NCBI GenBank assembly: GCA_040389005.1
Contig: JAZKAS010000040.1
Span: 1 to 21,922 of the forward strand
Reading direction: 5' to 3'
DNA: 21,922 nt
DNA from: JAGOUN01 sp040389005
GTDB lineage: Bacteria; Pseudomonadota; Gammaproteobacteria; JAGOUN01
Shown here: piece after piece, positions 8,151 to 14,981 of the stretch
How positions within the stretch are numbered: the stretch's first letter is position 1
Layout of the letters: each line of letters begins with the position of its first letter
Translations under genes and position numbers: made by a program
The notes under the pieces: model-generated
Databases searched by the model: none
What the model was told of the DNA's origin: nothing
What the model saw: the letters and a program-made list of their open reading frames with translations, nothing else

Positions 8151-8300
8151 GGTATTCGTAACACACTTGGCTGGATTGCCTCTTTCTCCGTGATGGAGCG
8201 GTGTATTACGAACCTCTAAGACCAATTCCGTTGAACTCCATGCTTGTTATCGTTATGATCCCCTTCTTTAGCCACTTTTCAGCATATTAAGGCGCTCCAT
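8151..8300 (+). promoter_or_regulatory. Structured leader upstream of the amino-acid permease
   Basis: The 252-base gap after der holds a long imperfect stem: 8151-8164 pairs with 8201-8214 (GG:CC, TTCGTAA:TTACGAA, CAC:GTG, with one TA bulge on each side). It encloses a small hairpin (CTCC 8187-8190 with GGAG 8195-8198). ATGGAGCG (8193-8200) is also perfectly complementary to CGCTCCAT (8293-8300), which spans the end of the ribosome binding site and the first two bases of the permease start codon. A further CTCCAT near 8236-8241 could pair with the same segment. This is compatible with translational control, but no known riboswitch is recognised. Confidence 0.35.
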
Positions 8301-9678
8301 GTTAGCCAATAATTCAGTGAAAACCTTAAGTTTTTTTAGCTTAGTCATGATCAATGTTATCGCCGTTGATAGTTTACGCAGCTTGCCTATTGGCGCAGCT
8401 TACGGCTTCTCTGTTATCACTTATTATTTAATTGCAGGATTATTATTTTTTATCCCGAGCGCTTTGGCTGCTGCAGAATTAGCCACGCGTTGGCCAACGA
8501 CCGGTGGAATATATATTTGGGTACGCGAAGCGTTTGGCAATAAAACCGCGTTTATCGTCATGTGGTTACAGTGGGTTTACAATGTTATTTGGTACCCCAC
8601 CATTGCGACCTGGATTGCCGCTACGCTCACGTATTTATTTGACCCGAGCTATATTAATCACTCGCTTTACATGACATGCACTTCACTCGCTATTTTTTGG
8701 ATTGCAACATTAATCAACTGTTTTGGAATTCGTATTTCTGGCTGGATAAGCAGCATCGGCGCGATTGTCGGCACCTTAATTCCAATGGCAATCATCACTT
8801 TACTTGGCGCTGTTTGGTTATTACTTAAAAAGCCTACAACCATACAATTGACTTGGCATAGTTTTACGCCCAACTTATCGAGCATTAATCAAATTAGCTT
8901 TGTTGTTGCATTAGTCTTTGGTTTGATTGGAATTGAAATGTCCGCGATCCACGCCGGCGATGTTAAAAATCCTCAAAAAGCGTATCCATGGGCATTACTG
9001 ATTTCAGTCATCATCATTTTAACCAGCCTCGTATTTGCATCGATCGCTATTGCGGTGGTTTTGCCAGCACAACAACTGAATATCATCACTGGCTTAGTCG
9101 AGGCGTATTCTGCATTTTTTAATGCCTTTCATTTAGCGTGGATGACGCCCATTATTGTGTTTGCAATTATTATTAGCAGTATTTCAGGGGTCGCTGCTTG
9201 GATTATCGGGCCTTCACGAGGCCTCATGGTAGCGAGTCAAGATACGGCATTACCAAAAACATTGTGTAAAATTTCGAAGAAAAATGTCCCCGTCAATTTA
9301 TTACTTATTCAAGGAATATTAGTCACGTTATTAACGTTATTATTTTTACTCTTACCTTCTGTCACTGCAGGATATTGGCTGCTCTCTGCTTTAACTGCAC
9401 AATTAGCGGTGATTTCTTATGTGGGTTTGTTTTCTGCATTGATTGTATTACGCATTAAACATCCAAACCGACAAGGTTGTTTTTGTATTCCTGGCGGGAT
9501 TTTTGGAGTATGTCTTGTTGCAAGCATTGGTTTGCTGGCGTGCGCGGCGGTCTTTATTATTGGGTTTATTCCGCCAGCACAAATTAATACCGGCAATCTC
9601 TTTACATACGAAGCATTAATCGTCGGTGGAATTATCGTGTTTATTGCGCCTGTTTATTTTTTTGTTAGAAAAAAATAA
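8299..9678 (+). CDS. APC-superfamily amino-acid permease/antiporter
   Basis: A 459-residue protein made almost entirely of hydrophobic segments, about twelve, the usual APC topology. The first segments carry the family pattern (ITYYLIAGLLFFIPSALAAA, ELATRWPTTGGIYIWVREAFG, then WLQWVYNVIWYPTI). FGLIGIEMSAIHAGDVKNPQ, in the middle, is the conserved APC segment near transmembrane helix 6. The sequence most resembles the glutamate/GABA-antiporter-like branch (GadC/YjeM type), but the substrate cannot be read from the sequence. AAGGCG precedes the ATG; the leader may regulate translation. It is transcribed alone and converges with radA across 126 bases. Amino-acid importers of this class are common in intracellular Legionellales, which use host amino acids. 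Confidence 0.88.
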   Translation: MLANNSVKTLSFFSLVMINVIAVDSLRSLPIGAAYGFSVITYYLIAGLLFFIPSALAAAELATRWPTTGGIYIWVREAFGNKTAFIVMWLQWVYNVIWYPTIATWIAATLTYLFDPSYINHSLYMTCTSLAIFWIATLINCFGIRISGWISSIGAIVGTLIPMAIITLLGAVWLLLKKPTTIQLTWHSFTPNLSSINQISFVVALVFGLIGIEMSAIHAGDVKNPQKAYPWALLISVIIILTSLVFASIAIAVVLPAQQLNIITGLVEAYSAFFNAFHLAWMTPIIVFAIIISSISGVAAWIIGPSRGLMVASQDTALPKTLCKISKKNVPVNLLLIQGILVTLLTLLFLLLPSVTAGYWLLSALTAQLAVISYVGLFSALIVLRIKHPNRQGCFCIPGGIFGVCLVASIGLLACAAVFIIGFIPPAQINTGNLFTYEALIVGGIIVFIAPVYFFVRKK

Positions 9679-9703
9679 ATTTAGATCTCTTTCCAAACGC
9701 CTC

Positions 9704-9765
9704 CATTGCGAGCGCAGCGCGACAATCCATCTTGAAAGGATGGATTGCTTCGAGTACTCGCAATG
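9704..9765. repeat. Palindromic intergenic repeat (CATTGCGAG type), possible bidirectional terminator
   Basis: CATTGCGAG (9704-9712) pairs with CTCGCAATG (9757-9765), and inside it CAATCCATC (9723-9731) pairs with GATGGATTG (9739-9747), giving a long two-tier hairpin. Elements with this CATTGCGAG...CAATCC signature recur between genes in several bacterial groups, including intracellular ones. It sits between the convergent permease and radA genes, where a stable hairpin could end transcription from both sides; a T-rich run follows on the plus strand. Confidence 0.75.
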
Positions 9766-9804
9766 ACGACAACAAGAGTCTGAAAAAAGCGCTACTATTT
9801 TAGT

Positions 9805-11199
9805 TTATTTTTTTCGGCTTAAAATATCTTCGTTGTTTAATATCGCATTCAATTCTGAAAGATGTGATATCGCATGGATTTTTATACCCTCTGAAAAACG
9901 GGCACCCGCAACATTACCTTTCGGCACAATCGCGTGTTTAAAGCCCTGCTTCGACGCTTCTTTTATCCGTTCTTGTCCGCCTTGTACCGGACGCACTTCA
10001 CCCGATAAACCGACCTCACCAAACACAATCCATTCACGCGAAACAATCGCATTTTTTAAACTTGAAATCGCCGCTAAAATTGCCGCAAGATCCGCGCCCG
10101 TTTCAGAAACACGAAAGCCACCGACAATATTCAAATATACATCTTGATCGTGTAACACGACGCCAATATGTTTATGCAAAACAGCTAACAACATTAATAA
10201 TCGATTATGATCAATGCCGACACATACACGCCGAACATTCGGTGCAGAGGATGCGTCAACCAATACTTGCATTTCAACTAGCAACGGACGACTGCCTTCC
10301 CACGTTGCCATAATAACACTGCCCGGTGACGGAATATCGTGATTCGCTAAAAAAATCGCTGAGGGATTACTGACTTCTTTTAACCCCACATCCATCATCG
10401 CAAACACACCGAGCTCATTCACCGCGCCGAAACGATTTTTAATGGCACGTAAAATTCTGAAACGACTATCGTTTGCACCTTCAAAATATAAAACACAATC
10501 GACCATGTGCTCTAAAACACGCGGCCCTGCGATCGAACCTTCCTTCGTCACATGCCCCACTAAAAATAACGCAGTTTGTGTTTGTTTCGCATAACCGACT
10601 AATTTTGCGGCGGATTCACGCACTTGGCTGACCGAACCCGGAGCCGCACTTAAATCCGCTGAAAATAATGTTTGAATCGAATCAATGACGATAATATTCG
10701 GTTTGATGGTTTTCGCTTTCAGTAGAATTTTTTCGACATCGGTTTCAGCGAGTAACAATAAATCATGCTGCGATAACCCTAAACGATGTGCACGCAACGA
10801 CACTTGCTGTAAGGATTCCTCACCCGTCACATAAAGCACTTTTTGATGTTGACTTAAATTGCAAAGTGCTGCGAGCAATAACGTTGATTTGCCAATGCCT
10901 GGCGCACCACCCAGCAATACTACTGAGCCGACGGTTAAACCACCGCCTAAGACACGATCTAACTCACCAAATCCGGTAGATAGCCGCATACTTTCATGCA
11001 AACCCACATTAACGAGTGAAATTACTTCGCTATCTACTGCACCGGCATAGCCTTGTTGACGCGGACTTGCTTTGCTTGCAGTAGGGAGCAATTCTTCAAC
11101 GAGGCTATTCCATTCTTGGCAATCACCGCATTGACCTGCCCATTTATTATGAATAGCGCCACAATGTTGGCAGACGTAGGCTTGTTTTAGTTTTGACAT
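9805..11199 (-). CDS. radA: DNA repair protein RadA (Sms)
   Basis: A 464-residue branch-migration helicase used in homologous recombination. An N-terminal zinc finger (Cys10, Cys13, Cys24, Cys27) is followed by a RecA-like ATPase with Walker A GAPGIGKST (~98-106), Walker B (IIVIDSIQTL, ~169-178) and the RadA-specific KNRFG (254-258). The C-terminal part is a Lon-protease-like domain (from around ASSAPNVRRVCVGIDHNR to FGEVGLSGEVRPVQGG). The length fits the family. The ATG overlaps the dnaB stop by one base (TAATG), so the two are coupled. It is the last gene of the rpsF operon-like run and ends before the palindromic repeat. Confidence 0.98.
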   Translation of the reverse strand: MSKLKQAYVCQHCGAIHNKWAGQCGDCQEWNSLVEELLPTASKASPRQQGYAGAVDSEVISLVNVGLHESMRLSTGFGELDRVLGGGLTVGSVVLLGGAPGIGKSTLLLAALCNLSQHQKVLYVTGEESLQQVSLRAHRLGLSQHDLLLLAETDVEKILLKAKTIKPNIIVIDSIQTLFSADLSAAPGSVSQVRESAAKLVGYAKQTQTALFLVGHVTKEGSIAGPRVLEHMVDCVLYFEGANDSRFRILRAIKNRFGAVNELGVFAMMDVGLKEVSNPSAIFLANHDIPSPGSVIMATWEGSRPLLVEMQVLVDASSAPNVRRVCVGIDHNRLLMLLAVLHKHIGVVLHDQDVYLNIVGGFRVSETGADLAAILAAISSLKNAIVSREWIVFGEVGLSGEVRPVQGGQERIKEASKQGFKHAIVPKGNVAGARFSEGIKIHAISHLSELNAILNNEDILSRKK

Positions 11200-12569
11200 T
11201 ATACAAAATCAATCCCATGTGCTGTCGGCGTGAAATTCTCAAAACGCGTGAATTGTCCGCGGAATGTAAGTCGCACGCGCCCAATCGGACCGTTACGTTG
11301 TTTGGCAATAATAATTTCAGCAATGCCTTTATCGCGTGTATCTTCATGATAGACTTCATCACGATAAATAAACGCAATTAAATCCGCATCTTGTTCAATC
11401 GCACCCGACTCACGCAAATCCGACATGATCGGACGTTTATCTGCACGTTGTTCTAAGCCTCGATTCAACTGAGATAAGGCAATCACGGGCACATTCAATT
11501 CTTTGGCAAGCGCCTTTAAAGATCGAGAAATGGTTGAAATTTCTAAGGTACGATTATCTGAATATCCCGGCATTTGCATAAGCTGCAAATAATCCACGAC
11601 AATTAAGCCGAGATTATGTTCTCGTGCCACACGCCGTGCGCGTGATCGCACTTCTGCGGGCGATAATGCAGGAGTATCATCAATAAAAATCGGTGCTTCA
11701 GAAAGTTTGCCTAATGCTTCGGTTAAATTTTCCCAATCGTGTTCTTCTAATTTACCCGTACGCACTTTGTGTTGATCAATTTTTCCAAGTGACGACATCA
11801 ATCGCATTGCGAGTGAACTGCCTGACATTTCCATACTAAATACGAGTACCGCGCGTTTTTCATGTACGGCGGCATGTTCCACCAAATTCATCGCAAAAGC
11901 GGTTTTACCCATCGAAGGTCGGCCGGCAATAATAATTAAATCAGATGCTTGAAGACCTGAAGTCATCTCATCCAAATCATGATAACCCGTTGAAACACCA
12001 ATTAAAGCACTTTCTGATCGATACAAATGGTCAATGCGATCCACGGCTTCGGTTAACAATGATTTAATATTTTGCGGACCTGCGCCGCGCGCACTTTGTT
12101 CGGCGATCGCAAACATTTTTCTTTCAGCGGCATCCAACAACTCAACAATGCTTTGACCTGAAGGTGGATTAAAGGCATCACCAGCGATTTCATTAGAAAC
12201 ACTGATCATTTGGCGCAATACAGAGCGTTCACGCACAATATCGGCATAGGCGGCAACATTAAATGCACTCGGTGTATTTTTGGCAAGCTCAAACAAATAA
12301 ACTTCGCCGCCAATTTCATCGATTTTATTTTCTATTTTTAAACGTTCAGCAACAGTGAGAACATCAGCAGGATGACCCTGTTGTAACAAGGATCGAATAG
12401 CAGCAAATAAGGTTTGATGCGAACGGCGATAAAAATCTTCATCAGAAACACGTTCTTCAACCGCAGGCCATGATTTGTTGTCGAGTAACAAACCGCCGAT
12501 AACAGATTGCTCTGCCTCAATTGAATGAGGTGGAATTCGCATTTCTTCTGTTTTCATGGCAACGCGCAT
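11199..12569 (-). CDS. dnaB: Replicative DNA helicase DnaB
   Basis: A 456-residue hexameric helicase that unwinds DNA at the replication fork. The N-terminal helical domain starts at RIPPHSIEAEQSVIGGLLLD. The RecA-like C-terminal domain has Walker A GRPSMGKT (~216-223), Walker B LIVVDYLQLM (~322-331), the conserved DNRTLEISTISRSLKALAKE (~338-357) and LSQLNRGLEQRADKRP. No intein is present. The first ATG gives MRVAMKTEEMRIPPHS; in-frame ATGs at 12557 and 12542 are alternatives, and ribosome-binding evidence is weak for all. It lies 80 bases after rplI and is coupled to radA by a one-base overlap. Confidence 0.98.
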   Translation of the reverse strand: MRVAMKTEEMRIPPHSIEAEQSVIGGLLLDNKSWPAVEERVSDEDFYRRSHQTLFAAIRSLLQQGHPADVLTVAERLKIENKIDEIGGEVYLFELAKNTPSAFNVAAYADIVRERSVLRQMISVSNEIAGDAFNPPSGQSIVELLDAAERKMFAIAEQSARGAGPQNIKSLLTEAVDRIDHLYRSESALIGVSTGYHDLDEMTSGLQASDLIIIAGRPSMGKTAFAMNLVEHAAVHEKRAVLVFSMEMSGSSLAMRLMSSLGKIDQHKVRTGKLEEHDWENLTEALGKLSEAPIFIDDTPALSPAEVRSRARRVAREHNLGLIVVDYLQLMQMPGYSDNRTLEISTISRSLKALAKELNVPVIALSQLNRGLEQRADKRPIMSDLRESGAIEQDADLIAFIYRDEVYHEDTRDKGIAEIIIAKQRNGPIGRVRLTFRGQFTRFENFTPTAHGIDFV

Positions 12570-12597
12570 CCTATTCTGTTACAAATCAAACAATGAA

Positions 12598-12634
12598 CGG
12601 GGCAGAAAGGGCAGGCACAAGGCACAGCCCCTAC
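12598..12634 (+). repeat. Short interspersed repeat between rplI and dnaB
   Basis: GGGGCAGAAAGGGCAGGCAC followed by AAGGCACAGCCCCTAC fills most of the 80-base rplI-dnaB gap. GGGGC near one end and GCCCC near the other make it partly self-complementary. It resembles the degenerate copy after der (8048-8080). Probably a small dispersed intergenic element; only two diverged copies are seen here. Confidence 0.4.
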
Positions 12635-12649
12635 AACCAAATTATAATT

Positions 12650-13099
12650 TTATTGTTCTTCGCCAACGACTTTAACAGAAACACTAAACATAACATCAGA
12701 ATGCAATTGCACACCGACTGTATGTTCGCCTGCTACACGGATTTGACCCAGTGGCATACGCACTTCACTCTTAGAAAGTGGCACACCTAGTTTTGTTACT
12801 GCTTCAGCAACTTCTTTGGGTCCAATAGAGCCATAAAGCTTGTCGTCCGCTGCACGGGCTGTAATCACAATTGTCAATGCAGTAATTTTTTCTTGACGAG
12901 CATGCGCTTCTTCAAGGTTCACCACGCTTAATTTTTCAAATTCAGCTCGTCTCACTTCAAAATCTGCTAAGTTTGCTTTTGTTGCTGGCACTGCTTTTCC
13001 AGTTGGAATCAAGAAATTACGACCATAACCCCCTGCAACCGATACTTTATCGCCTAAATTACCTAGATTGCGAATTTTTTCTAATAAAATCACTTCCAC
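12650..13099 (-). CDS. rplI: Large-subunit ribosomal protein L9
   Basis: Taken from the GTG at 13099 the protein has 149 residues, the E. coli length, and opens as L9 does (MEVILLEKIRNLGNLGDKV). GAGG stands about six bases upstream of this GTG. A longer reading from the GTG at 13111 would add four residues (MRCD) not expected in the family. The N-terminal rRNA-binding domain includes GYGRNFLIPTGKAVPAT. A helical connector (EFEKLSVVNLEEAHARQEK) leads to the C-terminal domain (KLYGSIGPKEVAEAV). L9 binds 23S rRNA near the L1 stalk. It follows the DUF2232 gene in the rpsF-rpsR cluster. Confidence 0.96.
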   Translation of the reverse strand: MEVILLEKIRNLGNLGDKVSVAGGYGRNFLIPTGKAVPATKANLADFEVRRAEFEKLSVVNLEEAHARQEKITALTIVITARAADDKLYGSIGPKEVAEAVTKLGVPLSKSEVRMPLGQIRVAGEHTVGVQLHSDVMFSVSVKVVGEEQ

Positions 13100-13140
13100 A
13101 TCACACCTCACTTTTTAACATAACTTTTTAATACAACTCT

Positions 13141-13992
13141 TTAGCCTTTTGGCTTGGCTTTCAAATTCAAACCACTGTCTACTAGCCCTAAAATTAACGC
13201 GAGGGCAATCGCGTAAGGAAAAATAATCACAACAATATAAAAACCAAATAATGCTGAACGTGCGTATTTATATCCTTGCATCCAATAGTGCAGCATACAA
13301 AGCCCTGCTACCACATAACAGCCTATCAATGGGATCAAGGTTTCGACAAACACTATCGATCTTAATCCAATTGCCGCCAACAACAATAATACAAACAATA
13401 ACAACGCCCAACGATCCAATCTTGTCTGTATCAACTCTTTTCGAAAATCGATCGTCTTAACTAGACGCGCTTCCCACCACCGTGCCAGGGCAAGTTTAAA
13501 ACCCGCCAGTAGCAACTGAGCCAGCCAAAGTGTTTGCGTCGGCGATAATACTTCATCTGCTTTCAAGTAGCCTGCCTCAACAATTACTTTCATGTAATCG
13601 CTAATATGACCTGACCACCACAAAACAACGTTTTCGCGAAAAACCAGCGCTATCAATACAGCACATACGCCTAACAGGGCGCTCACTTCTAAGACCATAC
13701 TCCACGAAGAATAACGCCGCAACAATGTAGCCATTACCCACACAAGCACAAACGCGATGACAGTAGCGGCAAAAAACAAATAGCTCTTGTCAACAAACGC
13801 TCGCGCTAGAAGGGGTAAAATCCCCCAAGCTAGCACGAAAAATCCTTCACGCTCACCCTTTCGTAGCGTTACCAGCGCAACAATCATCACACTGATCGAT
13901 CCAAAAAAAACTGGGAGGATGCTACACAAAAACGCGATTAATGCCGCGTTCTTACTTCTTTTGAGGAGAAAGTGAGCAAACCTCTCGAGCAT
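13141..13992 (-). CDS. DUF2232-like integral membrane protein in the S6-S18-L9 cluster
   Basis: A 283-residue polytopic inner-membrane protein with about seven or eight hydrophobic segments (e.g. AALIAFLCSILPVFFGSISVM, VLAWGILPLLARAF, WALLLFVLLLLAAIGL, FGFYIVVIIFPYAIALALIL) and a basic tail (LNLKAKPKG). A membrane protein of this kind lies between rpsR and rplI in several gammaproteobacteria, including Pseudomonas, and is assigned to DUF2232 (YybS-like); its function is not established. Its ATG overlaps the rpsR stop by one base (TAATG), so it is co-translated with S18, which is striking for a membrane protein. Assignment rests on position and topology more than on a specific motif. Confidence 0.8.
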   Translation of the reverse strand: MLERFAHFLLKRSKNAALIAFLCSILPVFFGSISVMIVALVTLRKGEREGFFVLAWGILPLLARAFVDKSYLFFAATVIAFVLVWVMATLLRRYSSWSMVLEVSALLGVCAVLIALVFRENVVLWWSGHISDYMKVIVEAGYLKADEVLSPTQTLWLAQLLLAGFKLALARWWEARLVKTIDFRKELIQTRLDRWALLLFVLLLLAAIGLRSIVFVETLIPLIGCYVVAGLCMLHYWMQGYKYARSALFGFYIVVIIFPYAIALALILGLVDSGLNLKAKPKG

Positions 13993-14216
13993 TAATGCTT
14001 ATCCGTATAAGGAATTAACGCTAAGTAACGTGCAATTTTAATCATGCGAGTCAAATGACGTTGATGCATTGCTGACGCACCTGTGACGCGACTCGGAACA
14101 ATTTTACCAGATTCAGTGAGGAATTTTTTTAATAAATCCACATCTTTATAATCTGGCGTACCCATTTTGCTACCCGCAAAGTGTGGGCCACGACTTCTGT
14201 GTGCAAAACCTGACAT
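13992..14216 (-). CDS. rpsR: Small-subunit ribosomal protein S18
   Basis: A 74-residue protein with the full S18 pattern: YKDVDLLKKFLTESGKIVPS, RVTGASAMHQRHLTRMIKIA, RYLALIPYTDKH. The length matches the bacterial norm of about 75. S18 forms a heterodimer with S6 on the 30S platform. It starts one base after the rpsF stop, with AGGAGA close upstream inside rpsF, and its stop overlaps the following membrane-protein start. Confidence 0.98.
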   Translation of the reverse strand: MSGFAHRSRGPHFAGSKMGTPDYKDVDLLKKFLTESGKIVPSRVTGASAMHQRHLTRMIKIARYLALIPYTDKH

Positions 14217-14217
14217 A

Positions 14218-14580
14218 TTAATCTCTCCTATCTTGATCGTGATCGCGTTCTGAGCTTGGTGCTCGTTCTCTTAACATCGCTGATGGCGTTGTAATGGCCG
14301 CATCTTGTTTAAGTACTAATGTACGAACAATCGCGTCATTAAATTTGAAAATATTCTCAAGTTCTTTCACTACTGAATAATCGCATTCGACATTCATCAG
14401 CACATAATGCGCTTTTAGAACATTATTGATAGGGTAGGCTAATTGCTTACGACCCCAATCTTCGATACGTTCAATTTTACCAGCTTTAGAAGTAATCAAA
14501 TCCTTATAACGTTCGATCATTCCTGGGACTTGCTCGCTTTGATCCGGATGGACCATAAATACGATCTCATAGTGTGACAT
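14218..14580 (-). CDS. rpsF: Small-subunit ribosomal protein S6
   Basis: A 120-residue protein with typical S6 features: opening MSHYEIVFMVHPDQSEQVPG, central KIERIEDWGRKQLAYPI, KAHYVLMNVEC and FNDAIVRTLVLKQ. The C-terminal tail is charged and low-complexity (RAPSSERDHDQDRRD), as in many S6 proteins, where E. coli S6 is modified by RimK-added glutamates. AAGGAG lies six bases before the ATG. It is the first gene of the rpsF-rpsR-DUF2232-rplI-dnaB-radA run and probably carries the operon promoter and leader. Confidence 0.98.
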   Translation of the reverse strand: MSHYEIVFMVHPDQSEQVPGMIERYKDLITSKAGKIERIEDWGRKQLAYPINNVLKAHYVLMNVECDYSVVKELENIFKFNDAIVRTLVLKQDAAITTPSAMLRERAPSSERDHDQDRRD

Positions 14581-14638
14581 ACAGGCTCCTTATGGTTTAC
14601 TAGCCGCGCTCAGCCTAGAGTCGTGGCAAGGTATTATA
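14581..14638 (-). promoter_or_regulatory. rpsF promoter -10 and candidate S6:S18-type leader
   Basis: On the minus strand a perfect TATAAT (14633-14638) precedes rpsF; the -35 is weak. The ~50-base leader contains CTAGGCTGAGCGCGGCTAG, able to fold on itself, and AGGCT complementary to AGCCT directly after the ribosome binding site (AAGGAGCCT). rpsF leaders in many bacteria carry an S6:S18-binding autoregulatory element; this leader is in the right place and can fold, but I cannot confirm that consensus. Confidence 0.35.
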
Positions 14639-14669
14639 GAAAAGAACCACGGATTCTACTGATCTTAGA

Positions 14670-14733
14670 CAAAATATTCAACAAAATATCGCAAAATATA
14701 TTGCAATAAATATTGCAATATTGGAGAATCTCC
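14670..14733. repeat. Helically phased AT-rich repeats with palindromes upstream of tRNA-Met
   Basis: CAAAATAT-like units begin at 14670, 14682, 14692, 14704 (CAATAAAT) and 14716 (CAATATTG), i.e. every 10-12 bases. The perfect palindrome AATATTGCAATATT (14709-14722) and the inverted repeat GGAGAATCTCC (14723-14733) follow. Phased A/T tracts usually bend DNA; this may be an upstream activating region for the tRNA, an rpsF control region, or a protein-binding array. Confidence 0.5.
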
Positions 14734-14744
14734 CCCTCGTTTAT

Positions 14745-14821
14745 GGCTATGTAGCTCAGCTGGTTAGAGCACGGCACTCATAATGCCGGGGTCGGTGGTT
14801 CGAGTCCACCCATCGCCACCA
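14745..14821 (+). tRNA. tRNA-Met (anticodon CAT)
   Basis: A 77-base cloverleaf: acceptor GGCTATG pairing with CATCGCC, D stem GCTC/GAGC, anticodon stem CGGCA/TGCCG with loop CTCATAA (anticodon CAT at 14779-14781), T arm GGTGG-TTCGAGT-CCACC, and encoded CCA (14819-14821). The 5' end (GGCTATGTAGCTCAG) is like elongator tRNA-Met of gammaproteobacteria, not initiator (first pair would be mismatched) and less like the tRNA-Ile that is read after lysidine modification. The acceptor stem has one U:C mismatch (base 4 with base 69). It marks the edge of the accessory islet to its right. Confidence 0.95.
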
Positions 14822-14981
14822 CTCCTTCCCGTTTAATTTTACCTCATTGAAACACTCTTAAATTTGCCTAAAACTATCCTCAACGGACACTATCATGAAT
14901 ACTATTGTTGCGCATCAGCCCTTGCCGTATACTGGAAAACACACAAAATTAGCAAAAAATGCATCGGATTCAGAAGGCGAT

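Noticed and set aside
8047..8298. T-box or lysine riboswitch before the permease
   Set aside because: I see neither a T-box sequence nor the lysine-riboswitch core; only the stem and start-region complement can be supported.
12521..12790. Plus-strand 89-codon frame over dnaB, the gap and rplI
   Set aside because: It runs antisense to two well-supported genes and through the short repeat.
14745..14821. tRNA-Ile read after lysidine modification (CAT anticodon)
   Set aside because: The GGCTATGTAGCTCAG opening is closer to elongator tRNA-Met; a determinant-based check would settle it.
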